DNA from: Saccharibacillus sacchari DSM 19268
GTDB taxonomy: Bacteria; Bacillota; Bacilli; Paenibacillales; Paenibacillaceae
Reading direction: 5' to 3'
Assembly: GCF_000585395.1 (NCBI RefSeq)
Contig: NZ_KK073875.1
Span: 1,983,995-2,047,994 of the forward strand
Length of the DNA stretch: 64,000 nucleotides
The notes beneath the pieces were generated by a model that worked only from the letters and a program-made list of their open reading frames with translations, had not been told where the DNA came from and searched no databases. The position numbers and the translations under genes are program-made. Below are positions 53,543-64,000 of the stretch, one piece after another (positions within the stretch are counted from its first letter, which is position 1; each line of letters begins with the position of its first letter).

Positions 53543-53740
53543 AACGGATTGTATGTCCTTCAAAAGCCCAAATCAACCCCCGCTGCGATTTTAACGGATC
53601 GCATGTCCGTTAGAAGCTTTTTTTGCCGTTTTTTTCGCCAATATCAAGCTCATTTTCACGCTAAGCGTCACCTCAATCCGTTAAAAATCCTACACTGCTC
53701 CAAAAGCCTGCTAAGCGTCGTCTCGATCCGTTAGAATTCC
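53543..53740. repeat. four copies of a TAACGGATYG repeat, two per strand
   Basis: Plus-strand copies at 53543-53569 and 53593-53619 (AACGGATYGYATGTCC core) and minus-strand copies at 53660-53690 and 53710-53740 (GCTAAGCGTC, then RATCCGTTA). Copies on the same strand are 50 bp apart. No gene seen in 53278-53957 beyond these repeats. Confidence 0.6.
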
Positions 53741-53825
53741 GAAAACAGCAACCTGATCGGCAACAGTCACTTTTGCAGCCGTGGCAACTTCCGCGTCAAG
53801 CACGGCGATCGGCGATTTCCGCACG

Positions 53826-53858
53826 CAAAAAGGCACAGCGAACAAGTCGCCGTGCCTT
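53826..53858 (-). terminator. terminator of ppaC
   Basis: AAGGCACGGCGA with TTCGCTGTGCCTT, followed by TTTGCG on the minus strand. Confidence 0.75.
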
Positions 53859-53957
53859 CAGGTTATCGGCGAGCGGATCGCCGTGCGTTGCGGTTGTCGA
53901 TTGCATGACGTTCAAGCCGAGCTTAAACGAGAATCGAGCCGAATGCGAATCGGTAAT

Positions 53958-54887
53958 TTAAGCTTCGAAAGCTTTCGTCAGAACCGGAACGATTTGCGAT
54001 TTGCGGGAAACGACGCCTTTGAGCAGGGCGGTGTTGTTTTCCAGCGTGACGCCGTAAGCGCGCTCGACCGCGTCCGTTTTGCTGCCGATCGCGAGCGCGA
54101 CGGAGTCGTTGTTGAGGATGTCGGTGATCGCCAGAACGAACAGATCCAGGCCTTTGTCGACGATCTTGCCTCTCAACGCTTCTTCGAGTTCGGCTTGCTG
54201 CTCCAGAACTTCGTTCACGTCAACCGCGTTGATTTGCGCGATTTCGACTTTGCTGCCGCCCATCGTGAATTCTTTCGCGTCGATGGAGATCAGGTCAAGG
54301 GCTGTTTTGCCGCTCAGGTCCGCGCCGGCTTTGAGCATGTCGAGGCCGTACGCGTCGAGGTCAACGCCCGCGATTGCCGCCAGTTCTTTCGCTGCCGCAA
54401 CGTCTTGCTCGGTGCAGGTCGGCGATTTGAACAGCAGGGAGTCGGATACGATCGCCGAAGCCATCAGACCCGCGATTTCCTTGCGAATTTCGATTCCGTT
54501 CTCTTTGTAGAGCTTGTTCAGGATAGTTGCGGTGCAACCTACAGGCTCGGCGCGGTAGTACAGCGGGTGAGCCGTCTCGAAGTTCGCGATCCGGTGGTGG
54601 TCGATGACTTCAAGCACGTGCGCGTCCGCGATATCGACGGCGCTTTGTTGGCTTTCGTTGTGGTCGACCAAAATCACGCCTTCCGACTGATCCGCTACCG
54701 TTTCGACGAGACGGGGAGCTTCTACGCCGAAATGCTTCAGCGCGTACGCCGTTTCGCCGTTCACTTCGCCCAGACGAACCGCTTCCGCGTCCACGCCGAG
54801 CTGCTTTTTCAATTCCGCGTACGCAATCGCCGACGCGATCGTGTCCGTATCCGGATTCTTATGACCGAAAACCAATACCTTTGCCAT
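53958..54887 (-). CDS. ppaC: manganese-dependent inorganic pyrophosphatase (family II), 309 aa
   Basis: Hydrolyses pyrophosphate to drive biosynthesis. The DHH-superfamily motifs are all visible: [22 protein letters not shown], the signature VIDHHRI, and a C-terminal DHHA2 domain with a late [12 protein letters not shown] and [10 protein letters not shown], whose Arg-Lys-Lys residues bind substrate. Length 309 is typical for Bacillus PpaC. TAGGAGG precedes ATG. Confidence 0.95.
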   Translation of the reverse strand: MAKVLVFGHKNPDTDTIASAIAYAELKKQLGVDAEAVRLGEVNGETAYALKHFGVEAPRLVETVADQSEGVILVDHNESQQSAVDIADAHVLEVIDHHRIANFETAHPLYYRAEPVGCTATILNKLYKENGIEIRKEIAGLMASAIVSDSLLFKSPTCTEQDVAAAKELAAIAGVDLDAYGLDMLKAGADLSGKTALDLISIDAKEFTMGGSKVEIAQINAVDVNEVLEQQAELEEALRGKIVDKGLDLFVLAITDILNNDSVALAIGSKTDAVERAYGVTLENNTALLKGVVSRKSQIVPVLTKAFEA

Positions 54888-54994
54888 GGTTTAACGCCTC
54901 CTATGAACTTATCTCCTGAATTCCGATGCTAATTATATCATTAATTTCGAAACGGTAAAATGTTTATATCCGCGACAATGCGAAATTTCATGCC

Positions 54995-56746
54995 TTATTT
55001 GCCCGGAGCAGGCTTCAAGCCGCCGAAAACGATAGCTTCGTACGGGCGGAGTTTGCGCGGCACGACGTCGGCCTTCGCGTCGGTATCGCCGTTTTCTCCC
55101 GCACGCTCCCCGTCTTCGCCGTCCGGTTCGTAGTTGCCGAGCAAACGGTACGCGGACTCCGTGCACACGCCGACGTCCTCGGGCAGCTCGAACTCCGCTT
55201 CTTTTTCCGAAAAGTTCAGCAGAACAAGACCTTGGCTTTTATGGTTTCGGCGAATGTAGGCAAAGACCTGCTCGTGCTCTTCCAGAATCGGCACATACTC
55301 GCCGTGCACGACCACTTCGGCGTGCTCGCGTCGGATTTTGATCAGCTTGCGGTAGTAATTGAGGATGGAGTCCGGATCGGCCTCCTGCGCCGCCGCGTTG
55401 ATCGACGCATGGTTCGGGTTGACGGGCATCCACGGCTCTCCGGTCGTGAAGCCCGCATTCTCGCCGTCGTCCCACTGCATCGGCGTGCGCGCATGATCCC
55501 TCGTGCCCGCCAGGACGCGTTTTTCCACCTCTTCGGGGTCTTCCCCCAGCTCCTCCGTTCGCGTCCGGTAATAATGCCGCGCCATCTGGTCGTCGAGCTG
55601 ATCGATCGATTCGAACGGATAATCGGTCATACCGATCTCCTCGCCTTGATAAATGAACGGCGTGCCCCACAGCGTATGCACCAGCGTCGCCAGCATTTTA
55701 GCCGATTCCGCATGATATTTGCCGTCGTTGCCGAAATGCGACACCATGCGAGGATGGTCGTGGTTGCTCGCGAACAGACCGAACCAGCCGATGTTCAGCA
55801 GCTCTTTTTCCCAACGCGTCACGATTTCTTTCAGTTCGGTCAGTTTCCAATCGCGGCTTTTGAACGCATCGTTCGGATCGTTTCCGATGCTCGGCGATTC
55901 CATCATGAAGATCATGTCCAGCTCGCGGCGATCGGGGTGCGTGTAACGGGCCACGTCGTCCATCGAGACCATCGAAGCTTCGCCGACCGTGATGATGCCT
56001 TCTTTATGGGAAAACGCTTTTTCGTTCAACTCGCGCAGGTATTCGTGGACGTTCGGGCCGTTTTTGAAATGCTTGTAGCCGCTGCCTTCCATCTTCTGCT
56101 CGGACGTGTCCGGCAGCCCGCTATCTTTGGAAATGACGTTGATCGCGTCGAGCCGGAAGCCGTTCACGCCTTTATCGATCCAATAGCGCACCATCTTCTG
56201 GATTTCTTCGCGTACTTTCGGATTGTCCCAATTGAGGTCGGGTTGCTTTTTATTGTACAAGTGCAAATAGTATTCGCCGGTCGCATCGTCGTACGTCCAT
56301 GCGCTGCCGCCGAGGTAGGAAGTCCAGTTGTTCGGCGGTTCGCCGTCTTTTTCTCCCTTGCGCCAAATATAGTAGTCGCGGTAAGGGTTGTCCTTCGAGC
56401 TGCGGGAACGCTTGAACCAACGATGCTCGTCGGACGTGTGGTTCAGCACCAGATCCATCCAGAGCTCCATGCCGCGCGCATGCGTCTCGCGCAGCAGCTC
56501 TTCCCAATCCTCCATCGTTCCCATCATGGGATCGATCTCGCGCTGATTCGACACGTCATAGCCCTGATCGACGCGGGGAGATTCGTAAACGGGACCGAGC
56601 CATATCGTGTCGACGCCGATCGAGCGAATATAATCCAAACGGGAAACGATACCCGGAATGTCGCCGTTCCCGTCTCCGTTCGAATCCTGAAAGCTGCGAG
56701 GGAAGATTTGATAGACGACTTTTTCTTTCCATGATTCGTGTTTCAT
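54995..56746 (-). CDS. GH13 alpha-glucosidase (oligo-1,6-glucosidase type), 583 aa
   Basis: Releases glucose from isomalto- or malto-oligosaccharides in the cytoplasm (no signal peptide). The GH13 regions are intact: MDLVLNHTSDEH, GFRLDAINVI with the nucleophile Asp, the TVGEAS acid/base Glu, and ASNHDHPR with the third Asp. The opening WKEKVVYQIFPRSF is typical of the GH13_31 group. The C-terminal domain carries a hydrophilic insertion (DGEDGERAGENGDTDAKAD). AAGGGG precedes ATG. It is the last gene before ppaC; the glycosidases upstream share strand and probably supply. Confidence 0.9.
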   Translation of the reverse strand: MKHESWKEKVVYQIFPRSFQDSNGDGNGDIPGIVSRLDYIRSIGVDTIWLGPVYESPRVDQGYDVSNQREIDPMMGTMEDWEELLRETHARGMELWMDLVLNHTSDEHRWFKRSRSSKDNPYRDYYIWRKGEKDGEPPNNWTSYLGGSAWTYDDATGEYYLHLYNKKQPDLNWDNPKVREEIQKMVRYWIDKGVNGFRLDAINVISKDSGLPDTSEQKMEGSGYKHFKNGPNVHEYLRELNEKAFSHKEGIITVGEASMVSMDDVARYTHPDRRELDMIFMMESPSIGNDPNDAFKSRDWKLTELKEIVTRWEKELLNIGWFGLFASNHDHPRMVSHFGNDGKYHAESAKMLATLVHTLWGTPFIYQGEEIGMTDYPFESIDQLDDQMARHYYRTRTEELGEDPEEVEKRVLAGTRDHARTPMQWDDGENAGFTTGEPWMPVNPNHASINAAAQEADPDSILNYYRKLIKIRREHAEVVVHGEYVPILEEHEQVFAYIRRNHKSQGLVLLNFSEKEAEFELPEDVGVCTESAYRLLGNYEPDGEDGERAGENGDTDAKADVVPRKLRPYEAIVFGGLKPAPGK

Positions 56747-56907
56747 TGACGGTTGCCCCTTCCCGTATCCGGTGAGTTGTTGGGTTGCTTGATTTATTTA
56801 CCCGCGAAAAGGGATTTGCGATCCGAAATCGGACGCAAACGCGCTTTTTGTCGAAAAAATCGCATTTGCGCAGCAAGCGGAAGGACTTTCCGGACACGCC
56901 GAAAACC

Positions 56908-57024
56908 CTTCGAAACGAAGTCGAAGGGTTCGCGAAGCACGGCAGGCTCGCAGCGAAGCGAACGCTTTCGGCCGCGCCGCGGCGGCAAACGCCGGAATTT
57001 CGCGAAGCTTTGCAAAGCTTCGCG
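56908..57024. repeat. inverted repeats in the gap 56747-57040
   Basis: A perfect 24-bp palindrome at 57001-57024 (arms CGCGAAGCTTTG) and a CCCTTCG / CGAAGGG hairpin at about 56908-56932 lie after the alpha-galactosidase stop. The latter may end its transcript. The gap is very GC-rich and has no gene. Confidence 0.6.
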
Positions 57025-57040
57025 CCGCGGCCGACGGCGG

Positions 57041-58336
57041 TTAGTTCGTTACCGCGAACAGGCGGCTGCCGTGCGGCGGGAGTTCCGCCCGCAGCAGGCC
57101 TTCCGGCGCGGCTACGTCCTGCCGCGCCCACAGATCGCGAACGCGCGCGTCCGGCGCGGAAGCGATCTCGCCCAGGGCCAGGGAGATCTCGGCAGGCTCG
57201 TCGCCGAGATTGAACAAGCCCACGTTCAAGCCGCCATCCGGGCGGCGCGAAGTCCAGATCCGGATGCCGTCCGGATCCTCCGCGCGCTGCGGCAGCGGGC
57301 GCGGGTCGGAGCCGTCGCGCGAGACGGCCAGCACTTCGTCGTTGGTGAGCAGCGACAAGGTCCACTCGTCGTTGCTGCGCAGTTCGCCGCCGAACATGAG
57401 CGGCGAGCGGAACAGGCTCCACAGGGTCATCATCGTGACCTGCTCGTCGCGGGTAAAACGCGTCATGCGGTCTTCGTCGCCGCCGTCGACGCTGCGAATG
57501 CCGATCCGTCCCAGCGGCAGCATGTCGCAGTCCGGGAAATGCCCCGGTCCCACATGCGGCGCCCAGGCTTCGCAGCGCTCGAACATGCCGCGCAGCAAGA
57601 ACCAATGATCCCAATAATCGTCGGTCATGCGCCATAGATTGGCGTTGGCGATCAAATGCTCGGCTTTGTCCACGTGAGCAGGACCCGGCGACAAGCTTAG
57701 CACCATGTCCCGCCCGCTGTTTTCGATCGCTTGCCGGATCAGTTCGACTTCGCCTTCGTGGTAGCCGTACAGCCGCGAATCTGCAATATCGTCGACCTTC
57801 ACGTAGTCCACGCCCCAGTCGGCATACAGCTCGAACAAGGAATCGTAGTATGCTTGCGCGCCTTCCTTGGACGGATCGACGCCGTACATATCCGTGTTCC
57901 ACGGACAGATCGAATTGGTGTGCGCGATCTGCCGGGCAGTCGCTTCCGTGCCGAGAAGCTTCGTATCCGCGTGCACGGCCTGACGCGGAATGCCGCGCAT
58001 AATATGAATCCCGAATTTCAATCCGAGTCCGTGCACGTAAGCCGCCAGCTCTCGGAAGCCGCCGCCGTCGGCAGCGGACGGAAAGCGGTTAGCCGCCGGA
58101 ATCAGGCGCGAGTATTCATCCATCTCCAGCGGCACGAACGGCCGATAACGGGACGAATACGCGCCCGGTTCATACCATTGGATATCGACGACGACGTATT
58201 CCCAGCCGTGCGGTTTCAAATGCTCCGCCATATAATCCGCGTTGCCGCGAACTTCTTCTTCCGTCACGCTCGCGCCGTAGCAATCCCAGCTGTTCCAGCC
58301 GAGCGGCGGCGTCTGCGCGTATCCGTGATGCTTCAT
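57041..58336 (-). CDS. GH27 alpha-galactosidase, 431 aa
   Basis: Removes terminal alpha-galactose from raffinose-family sugars or galactomannan. Start at MKHHGYAQTPPLGWNSW after GAGAGGAG. GH27 features: PPLGWNSWDCYG opening, VVVDIQWYEPG, the nucleophile Asp in VDYVKVDDIAD, and the second carboxylate in NLWRMTDDYWDHW. A C-terminal antiparallel beta-domain follows. There is no signal peptide, so the substrate must be imported. It shares direction with the other glycosidases, 149 bp from the arabinofuranosidase. Confidence 0.9.
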   Translation of the reverse strand: MKHHGYAQTPPLGWNSWDCYGASVTEEEVRGNADYMAEHLKPHGWEYVVVDIQWYEPGAYSSRYRPFVPLEMDEYSRLIPAANRFPSAADGGGFRELAAYVHGLGLKFGIHIMRGIPRQAVHADTKLLGTEATARQIAHTNSICPWNTDMYGVDPSKEGAQAYYDSLFELYADWGVDYVKVDDIADSRLYGYHEGEVELIRQAIENSGRDMVLSLSPGPAHVDKAEHLIANANLWRMTDDYWDHWFLLRGMFERCEAWAPHVGPGHFPDCDMLPLGRIGIRSVDGGDEDRMTRFTRDEQVTMMTLWSLFRSPLMFGGELRSNDEWTLSLLTNDEVLAVSRDGSDPRPLPQRAEDPDGIRIWTSRRPDGGLNVGLFNLGDEPAEISLALGEIASAPDARVRDLWARQDVAAPEGLLRAELPPHGSRLFAVTN

Positions 58337-58485
58337 GTTTTTGCTCCTCTCTTGGTCTCCTGTTAGATGTCCGCCTGACGGGCACAAAGAATCGTAACCG
58401 CCGCATGCCTGCGCGCGGATACGGCGAAACGGACGACGGGTCGTCCGGCGTCCGTTTTTTCCGCTTTGGTCGCGCGTTGTCGGTA

Positions 58486-59973
58486 CTAGCCTTTGATCGT
58501 CAGCACCGTTACCGACATCGGAGGCAGCGTCGCGTCAAGCGTTCCGTTTTCGCCGCGCGCGAAGCCGTCGAATGCCTGCGGCGCGATCGTTTCCGGCTGC
58601 TCGAACGTGTTATGAGCATCCATTTGCTCCGCCGTCAGCACGCGTCCGCTTACTTGGCCTTCCGCTCCGATGCCGCGCAGGTTCAGCTTGACGCTCGCGC
58701 TGTCCGTCGTGCTGATGTTGCACAGGCTGATATGCACGTCGCCGTCTTTTCTCGACGCGGATACGCTCACCTGCGGCAGCGTCTCCCCGTTCAGCTCGTA
58801 GTCCGCGCTGTCCACGGCCATTTGCAGCACGTCCGCGTCCTGGTGCACTTTGAACATTTCGAATACGTGGTACGTCGGCGTCAGCAGCATCTTGTCGCCT
58901 TCGGTCAGGATCATCGCTTGCAGCACGTTGACCATCTGCGCGATGTTCGTCATTTTCACCCGTTCGTGATGCTTGTGGAAAATATGCAGATGCAAACCCG
59001 CTACCAAGGCGTCGCGCAGCGAGTTTTGTTGATACAAGAAGCCCGGGTTCGTGCCCGGCTCGCTCAGGAACCACGTACCCCATTCGTCGACGATCAGCGC
59101 CACTCTTTTCTCCGGATCGTATTTGTCCATGATCGTCGTATGGCGCGTGATCAGCTCGTCCATATGCAGCGATTTCTTCATCACTTCGAACCAGCCGGCT
59201 TCGTCGAAGCCGAGCGCCGGTTTCTTTTCTTCCCAGCTGCCTTCCATCGTGTAATAGTGCAGGCTGAGTCCGTCCATATGGCGTCCGGCTTCGCGCATCA
59301 GCACTTCGGTCCAATGGTAATCGTCGACGTTCGGTCCGCCCGCGATCTTGAACAGCTTATTGTCGCCGTAGTTGCGGGAATACGTCTGGTAACGGCGGTA
59401 TTCGTCGGCGTAATACTCCGCGCGCATATTGCCGCCGCAGCCCCAGTTCTCGTTGCCGACGCCGAAGTATTTCAGTTTCCAAGGCTTCTCGCGGCCGTTC
59501 TCCTGACGCCACTTGGCCATCGGGGATTCGCCGTCGAACGTCATGTATTCCACCCACTCGGACATCTCCTGCACCGAGCCGCTGCCCACGTTGCCGCAGA
59601 TGTAAGGCTCGGTCTCCAGCAGCTCGCACAGACGGAAAAATTCGTGCGTGCCGAAATGGTTGTTCTCCACCACGCCGCCCCAGTGCGTGTTGACCATGCG
59701 TGCGCGGCCTTCGCGCGGGCCGACGCCGTCTTTCCAGTGATACTCGTCCGCGAAACAACCGCCCGGCCAGCGCAGTACCGGAATGCTCAGGTTTTTCAGC
59801 GCTTGCAGCACGTCTTTGCGGATGCCGTCGACGTTGGGCGTCTCCGAATCTTCGCCGACCCACATGCCTTCGTAAATGCAGCGTCCCAGATGCTCCGCGA
59901 ACTGCCCGTAAATATTTCGGTCGATCTTGCCCAGCGCGACATCGGCGTTTACGACTACGGATGCTTTTGTCAT
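58486..59973 (-). CDS. GH51 alpha-L-arabinofuranosidase, 495 aa
   Basis: Cuts arabinose side chains from arabinan or arabinoxylan fragments. Start at [11 protein letters not shown] after GAGGAGG. The GH51 acid/base Glu is in [13 protein letters not shown] and the nucleophile Glu in [11 protein letters not shown]; the [13 protein letters not shown] motif is also typical. No signal peptide, so intracellular. The second GH51 enzyme upstream differs in sequence; together they suggest complementary linkage specificities. Confidence 0.92.
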   Translation of the reverse strand: MTKASVVVNADVALGKIDRNIYGQFAEHLGRCIYEGMWVGEDSETPNVDGIRKDVLQALKNLSIPVLRWPGGCFADEYHWKDGVGPREGRARMVNTHWGGVVENNHFGTHEFFRLCELLETEPYICGNVGSGSVQEMSEWVEYMTFDGESPMAKWRQENGREKPWKLKYFGVGNENWGCGGNMRAEYYADEYRRYQTYSRNYGDNKLFKIAGGPNVDDYHWTEVLMREAGRHMDGLSLHYYTMEGSWEEKKPALGFDEAGWFEVMKKSLHMDELITRHTTIMDKYDPEKRVALIVDEWGTWFLSEPGTNPGFLYQQNSLRDALVAGLHLHIFHKHHERVKMTNIAQMVNVLQAMILTEGDKMLLTPTYHVFEMFKVHQDADVLQMAVDSADYELNGETLPQVSVSASRKDGDVHISLCNISTTDSASVKLNLRGIGAEGQVSGRVLTAEQMDAHNTFEQPETIAPQAFDGFARGENGTLDATLPPMSVTVLTIKG

Positions 59974-60073
59974 TTCAGTTCCTCCTCGAGTTCTATGTAA
60001 ATAATCATTTTGGATTGTACGTACAATCGTACCTTTCGGTATTCGGTATTGGCTCCTCGCTCGCTGCAAATGT

Positions 60074-60260
60074 GCTCAAAACGTCAACTTTTTCTATCAA
60101 AAGCACGAGCATTTTTGAAAATGTAAGCGTTTGATCAACAATTTAAGCCTCAAACCTTGAAAATGTGCATTTTTCGCTAAAAATTCGAACAAAACATCAA
60201 CATTTCAAGCTGAAAAGCGATTTTCAGCAATAAATTTGAGCATTTGATCAACTTTCCTCT
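60074..60260. repeat. AT-rich degenerate repeats between the two GH51 genes
   Basis: The gap 59974-60357 contains a loose repeat of TTTGATCAAC or AACATCAAC followed by four to eight bases and TTT (near 60074, 60131, 60197 and 60245), and ATGTAAGCGTTTGAT at about 60121, close to a catabolite-responsive element. No gene seen. Confidence 0.4.
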
Positions 60261-60357
60261 GATGCTCCAAACAAACCAACAGGAACGTCCCGGCAGCGCT
60301 TCGCGGATTCCGAAGCGATTGCCGAATCGTTCCTTGTTTGGTTTTCGGGAAACGAGA

Positions 60358-61890
<1,533 letters not shown>

Positions 61891-61931
61891 TCATCCTTTC
61901 CATCTGCAAAATAATGAAGGCTCGCTTCCGG

Positions 61932-61946
61932 TGAAACGCTTACATT
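61932..61946. promoter_or_regulatory. cre-like site upstream of abfA-type gene
   Basis: TGTAAGCGTTTCA on the minus strand shares the core of the CcpA operator TGNAANCGNTNNCA but is one base short. It lies about 50 bases before the ATG at 61881. Confidence 0.4.
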
Positions 61947-61951
61947 TGATG

Positions 61952-62002
61952 CTTTGTCAACTCTCAATCAGAGAGCTCAACCTTGCTATATTGTTGACAA
62001 AA
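61952..62002. repeat. inverted element CTTTGTCAAC ... GTTGACAAAA
   Basis: Arms of nine paired bases with a 31-base spacer; the first 20 bases match the element at 29490-29534 with one change. It occupies the divergent region between the arabinofuranosidase gene and the small membrane gene. The rest of 61882-62227 shows nothing else. Confidence 0.5.
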
Positions 62003-62227
62003 CACTATCGTCGAACCGTAAATCCGGGCGATCTCATGTCTCCTCGGGCATCGGTTGTACGGACGGAAGAACCTTTACGCACCCACTTTATCACGCATGT
62101 CCGTACAAGTCAATTCTTATATGAATTATTAATATTTATATTAACCATATTAAATCTATTGTTTGCTTTTTTATTAAAAACCCAACTCCTTCCGACTTGC
62201 GCGCGTCTTATCCATAACAGCTCTTGA

Positions 62228-62620
62228 ATGGAGACAATTCCTTTGAAAACGAGATCGCAAAACCTTTATTTCGGCAGCATCGTCTGGGCATACCCGGTTC
62301 TGGCCTTTTTCATTCTGATCGGCGCTCCCTTTTTTCGAACATGGACGATTCCTTTAATCTTCGCATTGTCCTTCTGTTTATTATGGAAAAACGCGAAGCA
62401 TTGCGCTTATTCTAATCTGTTGTTGTGGGTCCTGACCGCACCGGCCTGGTGGCTCTACGAACATGTTCATGCTCCGCCGTCGGCTGTTCATTTATTGGCT
62501 TCATGGCCTTTTATCGCGTTGATGCACGTGTTTCTCGTATTCGTTCCGCAGTTGTTGATCGTACTGGTCCGAAATTATGCGATTGGCGCTCGGTCGGGTC
62601 GGCGAACGTTCAAATCCTGA
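62228..62620 (+). CDS. hypothetical membrane protein, 130 aa
   Basis: Four hydrophobic helices (YFGSIVWAYPVLAFFILIG, IPLIFALSFCLLW, LLWVLTAPAWWLYEHV, HVFLVFVPQLLIVLV) with a basic C-terminus. A GGAG just inside the frame is eight bases before an in-frame TTG at 62243, so the true start may be there (125 residues). No family recognised. It faces the opposite direction to the glycosidases and shares the terminator at 62626-62668. Confidence 0.6.
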   Translation: METIPLKTRSQNLYFGSIVWAYPVLAFFILIGAPFFRTWTIPLIFALSFCLLWKNAKHCAYSNLLLWVLTAPAWWLYEHVHAPPSAVHLLASWPFIALMHVFLVFVPQLLIVLVRNYAIGARSGRRTFKS

Positions 62621-62625
62621 ATAAC

Positions 62626-62668
62626 GAAAAAAGCCGGATCGCTTTGACGCCGCGATCCGGCCCTTCCG
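62626..62668. terminator. bidirectional terminator
   Basis: Stem GCCGGATCGC with GCGATCCGGC; A-run before and T-run after, so it serves both converging genes. Confidence 0.85.
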
Positions 62669-62671
62669 TTT

Positions 62672-64000
62672 TTACCCCAACCGATAAATCGCCGCTTCGT
62701 AAGGACGCAGCTCGAAGTCGCTTCCCTGCGTCACGCCCGGTTCGTAGTTCCCGAACAGGAACTCGCGCGGACGTTCGCACAGCCGATCCGGGCATTTGAA
62801 CGTCGGCGTCTCCGCGAAGAAGTTCAGCACGATCAAAAGCGTCTCGTCTTCGAACGTGCGCGTGTACGCGAAAATATGCGGGTCCAGCGGCAGCAGCAGG
62901 CGATACTCGCCGTACAGCAGCGTCTGGCTCACCTTGCGCAGCTCGATCAGCTTTTTATAGTAATGATAGATCGAATCCGGGTTGTTGATCGCGGCTTCAA
63001 CATTGATCTCCTCGTAGCCCGGCGCCAACCTGATCCACGGATGACCGGTCGTGAAGCCCGCATGGGACGAAGCATCCCACTGCATCGGCGTGCGGCCCGC
63101 GTCGCGGGTGTTGCGTTTGGCCAGACGAAGCGCTTCTTCCTCGTCGATGCCGTTCTCGCTCGCATGATCGAGGAAATTCAGCGTTTCTTCGTCGCGGAAA
63201 TCGTCCGCCGTCTCGAAGCCGCCGCCGATCATGCCCAGTTCCTCGCCTTGATAGATGGCCGGCGTGCCTTCGAGCGTCATCAGCAGCGTCGCCAGCATTT
63301 TGGCCGACAGCTCGCGATATTCGCCGGTGTGGCCGAACCGGGCAACGGAACGCGGTTGGTCGTGGTCGGCCAGATTGTTGGCGTTCCAGCCGTGGCCGTG
63401 CAGCACCGTCTGCCAATGGCTGATCGATTGCTTCACGTCGAGCAAGGTCCACGTTTTATCCGTCCAACGGCCGATTCCTTGCGACGAATGGGAAAGCAGC
63501 ATATGGTCGGAGTTCAGCACCATATTCGCTTTGCCCGGCTCGTCGCTGATCGAATCCAGCGTCTGCGACGGATCGAGCCCGGCCGCTTCGCCGATCGCGA
63601 CAATATCGTATTCTTCGCCGATCTCTTCATATAAACGTTTGACGATGCCGTTCACTTTGTCCAAGCTGGAAAACATCTGATACGCCCGCTCGACCGGCAT
63701 ATGCTGCGCGTTTCCCGTATCTTCGTCGTCGTGGCCTTCCGTTTTCACGATATGGGCAATGGAGTTGAAATGGAATCCGTCGACCCCTTTGTCCGCCCAA
63801 AACTTGACGATCTGATACGCTTCTTCGCGCACCTGCTCGTTGTCCCAATTGAGGTTCGGTTGGCGATGGCTGTACAGGTGCATATAATATTCTTCCGTAT
63901 CGGCATCGAATTCCCAGACGGAACCGCCGAAGTACGACCCCCAGTTGTTCGGGAACCCGGAGCCTCGCCCTTCGCGCCAGATATAGTAGTTTCGTTTGTC
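62672..64000 (-). CDS. GH13-like protein with altered nucleophile (partial, N-terminus beyond window)
   Basis: The frame stays open to the right edge (first visible residues DKRNYYIWREGRG), giving 442 residues. It resembles the GH13_31 enzyme at 54995-56746 in layout: NLNWDNEQVREE, the AIGEAAGLDP Glu, an ADHDQPRS region with the third Asp, RTPMQWDASSHAGFTTGHPW. The fourth region, however, reads GFHFNSIAHI where active enzymes read GFRxDxI: the invariant Arg is His and the nucleophile Asp is Asn. It may be inactive, or a regulatory or transport-linked homolog. The terminator at 62626-62668 lies directly after it. Confidence 0.8.
   Translation of the reverse strand, partial: DKRNYYIWREGRGSGFPNNWGSYFGGSVWEFDADTEEYYMHLYSHRQPNLNWDNEQVREEAYQIVKFWADKGVDGFHFNSIAHIVKTEGHDDEDTGNAQHMPVERAYQMFSSLDKVNGIVKRLYEEIGEEYDIVAIGEAAGLDPSQTLDSISDEPGKANMVLNSDHMLLSHSSQGIGRWTDKTWTLLDVKQSISHWQTVLHGHGWNANNLADHDQPRSVARFGHTGEYRELSAKMLATLLMTLEGTPAIYQGEELGMIGGGFETADDFRDEETLNFLDHASENGIDEEEALRLAKRNTRDAGRTPMQWDASSHAGFTTGHPWIRLAPGYEEINVEAAINNPDSIYHYYKKLIELRKVSQTLLYGEYRLLLPLDPHIFAYTRTFEDETLLIVLNFFAETPTFKCPDRLCERPREFLFGNYEPGVTQGSDFELRPYEAAIYRLG

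Noticed and set aside
58429-58462. Hairpin ACGGACG ... CGTCCGT with six T on the plus strand
   Set aside because: No plus-strand gene ends here, and on the minus strand the T-run is only three bases, so it was not called a terminator.
58405-60000. 531-codon plus-strand ORF opposite the GH51 gene
   Set aside because: Antisense shadow; the minus-strand frame has complete GH51 motifs.
60118-60132. Second cre-like sequence (ATGTAAGCGTTTGAT)
   Set aside because: It lacks the right half of the CcpA consensus and lies in an AT-rich repeat region 145 bases from the start codon; not called as a site.

Overview
The window looks like a chromosomal segment of a Gram-positive Paenibacillaceae bacterium. 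The evidence is strong AGGAGG-type ribosome binding sites, GTG and TTG starts, a Mn-dependent family II pyrophosphatase, Fur and OhrR boxes of the Bacillus type, and a rich set of glycoside hydrolases. Overall base composition and gene content would fit Saccharibacillus or a close relative, but the genus is an inference. I saw no tRNA, rRNA, CRISPR array or prophage.

Region 1 (1-10.5 kb, all minus strand, visibly AT-richer than the rest) is an island of immunity-type and small membrane proteins. It holds two WG-repeat lipoproteins, an Imm8-like protein, a protein with a C-terminal barstar domain, a TPR protein, stand-alone EF-Tu-barrel-like proteins, and three members of an unnamed membrane family, one of them fused to a GlsB/YeaQ-like domain. 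A 755-bp block carrying two genes is present twice at about 99.5 percent identity, and a gene remnant shows that the island is recombining. No toxin gene is visible.

Region 2 (10.7-33 kb) is the most unusual part. On the minus strand lie a large tubulin/FtsZ-like NTPase, an 865-residue partner protein, two membrane von Willebrand A (vWA) proteins, a zinc-ribbon GTPase of the double-GTPase type, a beta-rich protein and a 1075-residue GAP1-like membrane protein with a long extracellular low-complexity tail. An IS630-family element (with a slippery A7 frameshift site) and an FAD disulfide oxidoreductase gene interrupt the run. Divergent from it is a three-gene operon: a 58-residue membrane peptide (GTG start), a zinc-ribbon membrane protein and a large extracytoplasmic protein. 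Non-coding structure is rich here: a tandem pair of hairpin elements with compensatory changes, a two-part leader motif in front of two of the genes, and several short repeat families.

Region 3 (33-54 kb) holds ordinary accessory and housekeeping genes: two large hybrid histidine kinases, a GGDEF-EAL protein with a ruined GGDEF motif, an HtrA-like protease paired with a zinc-ribbon membrane protein, Ohr with an OhrR operator, adenosine deaminase, a DUF420 protein, several lipoproteins, a small gene under a perfect Fur box, a DeoR-family regulator and the inorganic pyrophosphatase.

Region 4 (55-64 kb) is a plant-polysaccharide and oligosaccharide cluster on the minus strand: GH13 alpha-glucosidase, GH27 alpha-galactosidase, two GH51 arabinofuranosidases, and at the right edge a GH13-like protein whose nucleophile Asp appears to be Asn.
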